Source: DASYRX01 sp035253645
GTDB taxonomy: Bacteria > Gemmatimonadota > Gemmatimonadetes > Gemmatimonadales > Gemmatimonadaceae
Assembly: GCA_035253645.1 (NCBI GenBank)
Contig: DATFBW010000105.1
Location: 1 to 14,907 of the forward strand
DNA length: 14,907 nucleotides
Direction of reading: 5' to 3'
How positions within the stretch are numbered: the stretch's first letter is position 1; every line of letters starts with the position of its first letter. Under the pieces are notes generated by a model. It was not told where the DNA came from. It made no database searches and worked only from the letters and a program-made list of their open reading frames with translations. A program made the position numbers and the translations under genes. Shown here piece by piece: positions 12,871 to 14,907 of this stretch.

Positions 12871-12972
12871 TTAACCACAGAGGACACAGAGGACGCAGAG
12901 GACTGCAAAAAAACATTTTTGGAGCCTTCGTTTCAAGTAGTCCTCTGTGTCCTCCGCGTCCTCTGCGGTTAA
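12871..12972. repeat. Large inverted repeat of ACAGAGGAC-type nonamers (TTAACC...GGTTAA)
   Basis: The left arm 12871-12903 and right arm 12940-12972 are 33 bp each and reverse-complementary except at about four positions, with a 36-bp AT-rich loop. Each arm is built of near-identical 9-bp units (CACAGAGGA, CACAGAGGA, CGCAGAGGA on the left), and the outer ends are TTAACC and GGTTAA. It lies between the stop of the S9 peptidase gene (12986) and the VOC start (12855). It could be a terminator or attenuator, but the symmetric ends and internal periodicity look more like a dispersed non-coding repeat. Similar CACAGAGGACACAGAG strings are, from memory, scattered in many environmental bacterial genomes. 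Confidence 0.85.
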
Positions 12973-12985
12973 AACATTTCTTTTT

Positions 12986-14907
12986 TTACTGAACGACCTT
13001 GTTCGAATTGCCTAACGCGTACTTCGTCAGCCACGCATGCTCGCGCCGTACCTTGTCGATCTGATGGTAGTACTCGCTCAGGCCGTGCCCCTCTCGCGGA
13101 TAAAACACGAGCTCCACCGTCTTCCCGCGATCCTTGAGGTGGCGGAAATACTCCATCGGCTGACCGATCGGTACTCGCTCATCATTGCCGCCATGTAGCA
13201 TGAGCAACGGCGTCGTCACGCGTGACGCATACTGGATCGCGGAACGCGACCGATAGAACTCGAGCGACTTGTTGTTGAGAGAACCGTCGAGCTGCGGAAT
13301 GCCATCATAGAACGTCCCGATGTAGCCCGGGATGTCGGTCGTCCCGTACATGCTCTCCATGTTCACCAGACCCGCTCCCATCATCGCGGCTTTGAATCGC
13401 GCTGTCTGCGAAACAACCCACCCGGTCATGTACCCGCCATAACTCCAGCCTGTAACGGCGAGGCGCGTCGAATCCGCAACCCCTCGTCGCACCAGTTCGT
13501 CCACTCCGGTCATGATGTCGCGATAATCGCCGCCGCCCCAATCTTTGATGTTCGCGCGCATGAACTTCTCGCCGTATCCCGTCGAGCCGCGCGGATTCGG
13601 GTACAACACCGCCCAGCCCTGGCCGGCGTAGAACTGCCCCGGTGCCCCCCACCCGGACTTGAACCCGTTTGTATGCGCACCTGTCGGCCCACCGTGTACA
13701 TCCACCTTGAGAGGATAGCGCTGTCCAGCCTGATAGCCCACCGGCTTGAGGAGGATGCCTTCAACGGTCCAACCATCGGTGCTCTTCCACGTGATCACTT
13801 CGGTATCACCTAACGCGAATTTCGCCACCTGCGGATTGATGTTGGTCAACTTCCGAGGATTCGCGAAGGTTGCATCGCTCACATAGACGTCCGCGGGCGC
13901 CTTCGGCGAATCCATGGCGAAGGCGACGACCGATTCATCCTTGGAGTATGACGGCGCGCGCAGCATGATCCCCTTGGTGTGCTGCGTGTATTTGCCGCTG
14001 GCGATGTCGTAGCTGAAGGCGGACGGATACGCGCGATCCTGCGCGCTGAACAGCACGCGCTTGCCGTCGGCCGAGAAGCGCAGCGCCCCGACGGAATAAT
14101 CGAACTGGGCACTCGCGGCGCTTTTGGCCGTCTTCGCCGCGACGTCATACAGTATCAGCTGATTGTTGCGGAGTGTGCGCGAGAAAATGCCATCGGCGTT
14201 AGGCTTCCACTCTTCCGCGAACGCGGTGTAGGCGAGCGTTCGGCCATCCGGCGACCAGACCGGGGCCCCTTGAATCGTCATCCCCGCGGGCGGCACGACC
14301 TTCTCGGTGGCTTTTGTCGCGATCGTGACGATCACGGCCTCTCTCCGCTCGTCGCGCTGGAGCGTCGTCGTCCGCGTGAGCAGCGTTAGGCGCGTTCCAT
14401 CCGGCGACCAGTTGGCAATCCCCAGGACCGTGAAGTCGCCGCTCGTGATCTTCGTGGCCTGCTTCGTCGCGACATCGACGACCCACGCATGCGTCCAGCG
14501 CATATCGCCCTCGAACGTCTTCGGATCGTCGCGGCGTCGATTCTTGGCGTCTTGCTCGCGCGTCAACGAATCGACCGACAGGAACACGATCTTGGATCCG
14601 TCGGGCGACCACGCGTATCCGCTGACTCCATCCTTGATGGTGGTCAATTGCCAGGCCTCGCCGCCGTCGCTGCGCAGCAGCCAGATCTGCGCGCGCGGAG
14701 CATCATCCCCCGTGCCCGCACCGCGGGCCGCGACAAACGAGATGTGGCGGCCGTCAGGCGACCACTGCGGCTGGGATTCACCGCGCTCGCCAAACGTGAT
14801 CTGGCGCGCGTCACCCCCTTCGGCGCTCACGAGCCAGACGTGCGAGCGCATGTCATGCCGGTCCCCGCGGCTCGTATCGCGGGCAGCCGGGTGTTCCCAC
14901 CCCGAGA
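12986..14907 (-). CDS. S9-family serine peptidase, prolyl oligopeptidase/acylaminoacyl-peptidase type (5' end beyond window)
   Basis: About 639 residues are visible. The frame stays open through the right window edge, so the internal ATG at 14851 is not the true start (WEHPAARDTSRGDRHD precedes it in frame). The N-terminal half is a beta-propeller of PD40/DPPIV-type blades, with WSPDGRHISF, WSPDGSKIVF, WSPDGTRLTL, WSPDGRTLAY and FSADGKRVLF. The C-terminal alpha/beta-hydrolase domain has VDVHGGPTGAH and the nucleophile motif GWSYGGYM (Ser codon 13444-13442). The acid is Asp in HGGNDERVP (13183-13181) and the base is His in REGHGLSE (13087-13085). The triad is intact. Members cleave short peptides, often after proline or at blocked N-termini. 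Many Gemmatimonadota and Acidobacteriota homologues are exported, but the signal region lies outside the window. Confidence 0.93.
   Translation of the reverse strand, partial: SGWEHPAARDTSRGDRHDMRSHVWLVSAEGGDARQITFGERGESQPQWSPDGRHISFVAARGAGTGDDAPRAQIWLLRSDGGEAWQLTTIKDGVSGYAWSPDGSKIVFLSVDSLTREQDAKNRRRDDPKTFEGDMRWTHAWVVDVATKQATKITSGDFTVLGIANWSPDGTRLTLLTRTTTLQRDERREAVIVTIATKATEKVVPPAGMTIQGAPVWSPDGRTLAYTAFAEEWKPNADGIFSRTLRNNQLILYDVAAKTAKSAASAQFDYSVGALRFSADGKRVLFSAQDRAYPSAFSYDIASGKYTQHTKGIMLRAPSYSKDESVVAFAMDSPKAPADVYVSDATFANPRKLTNINPQVAKFALGDTEVITWKSTDGWTVEGILLKPVGYQAGQRYPLKVDVHGGPTGAHTNGFKSGWGAPGQFYAGQGWAVLYPNPRGSTGYGEKFMRANIKDWGGGDYRDIMTGVDELVRRGVADSTRLAVTGWSYGGYMTGWVVSQTARFKAAMMGAGLVNMESMYGTTDIPGYIGTFYDGIPQLDGSLNNKSLEFYRSRSAIQYASRVTTPLLMLHGGNDERVPIGQPMEYFRHLKDRGKTVELVFYPREGHGLSEYYHQIDKVRREHAWLTKYALGNSNKVVQ

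Larger units (their letters stand above)
577..14390. repeat. Dispersed word GTTAGG(Y), 36 copies on both strands
   Basis: Start positions read as GTTAGG on the plus strand: 577, 2137, 2268, 2502, 2724, 3137, 3929, 4979, 5297, 5432, 5930, 6232, 6799, 7360, 8657, 9362, 10111, 10844, 11962, 12635, 14198, 14385. As CCTAAC on the plus strand: 864, 1081, 3399, 4095, 4332, 6583, 9236, 9949, 11314, 11674, 12094, 12770, 13011, 13809. Nearly all continue as GTTAGGC, and the rest mostly as GTTAGGT. Only 11962 is intergenic. The word is absent from 7366-8656, which covers the dinB-like and DUF6494-like genes. The counts were made by eye. Confidence 0.75.

Noticed and set aside
12871..12972. CRISPR-like array reading of the ACAGAGGAC units
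   Set aside because: The units are 9 bp in direct tandem without spacers and the arms are inverted, so this is a palindromic repeat and not a CRISPR.

Overview
The window is GC-rich, densely coding DNA (eyeball estimate a little over 60% G+C) from a free-living heterotrophic bacterium. It holds 13 protein genes, two of them cut by the window ends, and no intergenic gap above about 130 bp. The mix suggests a soil or sediment member of Gemmatimonadota, or less likely Acidobacteriota: an S9 peptidase, a DinB-family protein, an MmcQ/YjbR protein, secreted polysaccharide hydrolases and TlpA/CcdA redox proteins. This placement rests on gene content and base composition only and is weak. I see no tRNA, rRNA, CRISPR array, transposase, integrase or prophage gene.

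Layout: (1) 1-1352, minus: a secreted sulfatase like N-acetylglucosamine-6-sulfatase, running off the left edge. (2) 1475-2736, plus: a two-gene redox unit, a CcdA-type membrane electron carrier overlapping a TlpA-like thioredoxin (ATGA junction). (3) 2725-4801, minus: an Nramp-related transporter followed 13 bp later by a 2H phosphoesterase whose end overlaps tlpA. (4) 4914-7612, plus: a D-cysteine desulfhydrase-like PLP enzyme and, 5 bp later, an exported GH20 beta-N-acetylhexosaminidase. (5) 7700-8242, minus: a DinB-like protein with an eroded metal site. (6) 8372-11947, plus: a 68-residue DUF6494-like protein, a glycogen-debranching-type glucosidase and a short-chain dehydrogenase. (7) 11979-12855, minus: a VOC protein followed by an MmcQ/YjbR protein with a lysine/arginine-rich tail. 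(8) 12986-14907, minus: an S9 prolyl-oligopeptidase-type peptidase running off the right edge.

The GlcNAc-6-sulfatase-like enzyme and the hexosaminidase could act in sequence on sulfated amino-sugar polymers outside the cytoplasm. The S9 peptidase fits a scavenging lifestyle, and the debranching enzyme fits internal alpha-glucan turnover.

The most unusual content is not a gene. First, the word GTTAGG (usually GTTAGGC) occurs 36 times on the two strands, about once per 410 bp. It lies almost entirely inside genes and uses every reading phase that avoids a stop codon, so it looks like a DNA-level signal rather than codon preference. Second, the gaps carry short tandem repeats with 7-bp or 9-bp units (GGAGCGA, GGTCAAA, GCTCCGA, CACAGAGGA). 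Three sets are folded as inverted repeats, and one set has entered the 5' end of tlpA. Remaining gaps are 1353-1474, 4802-4913, 7613-7699 and 12856-12985 (mostly repeat), plus 8243-8371, 8579-8620 and 11948-11978, where I see no convincing promoter or RNA.
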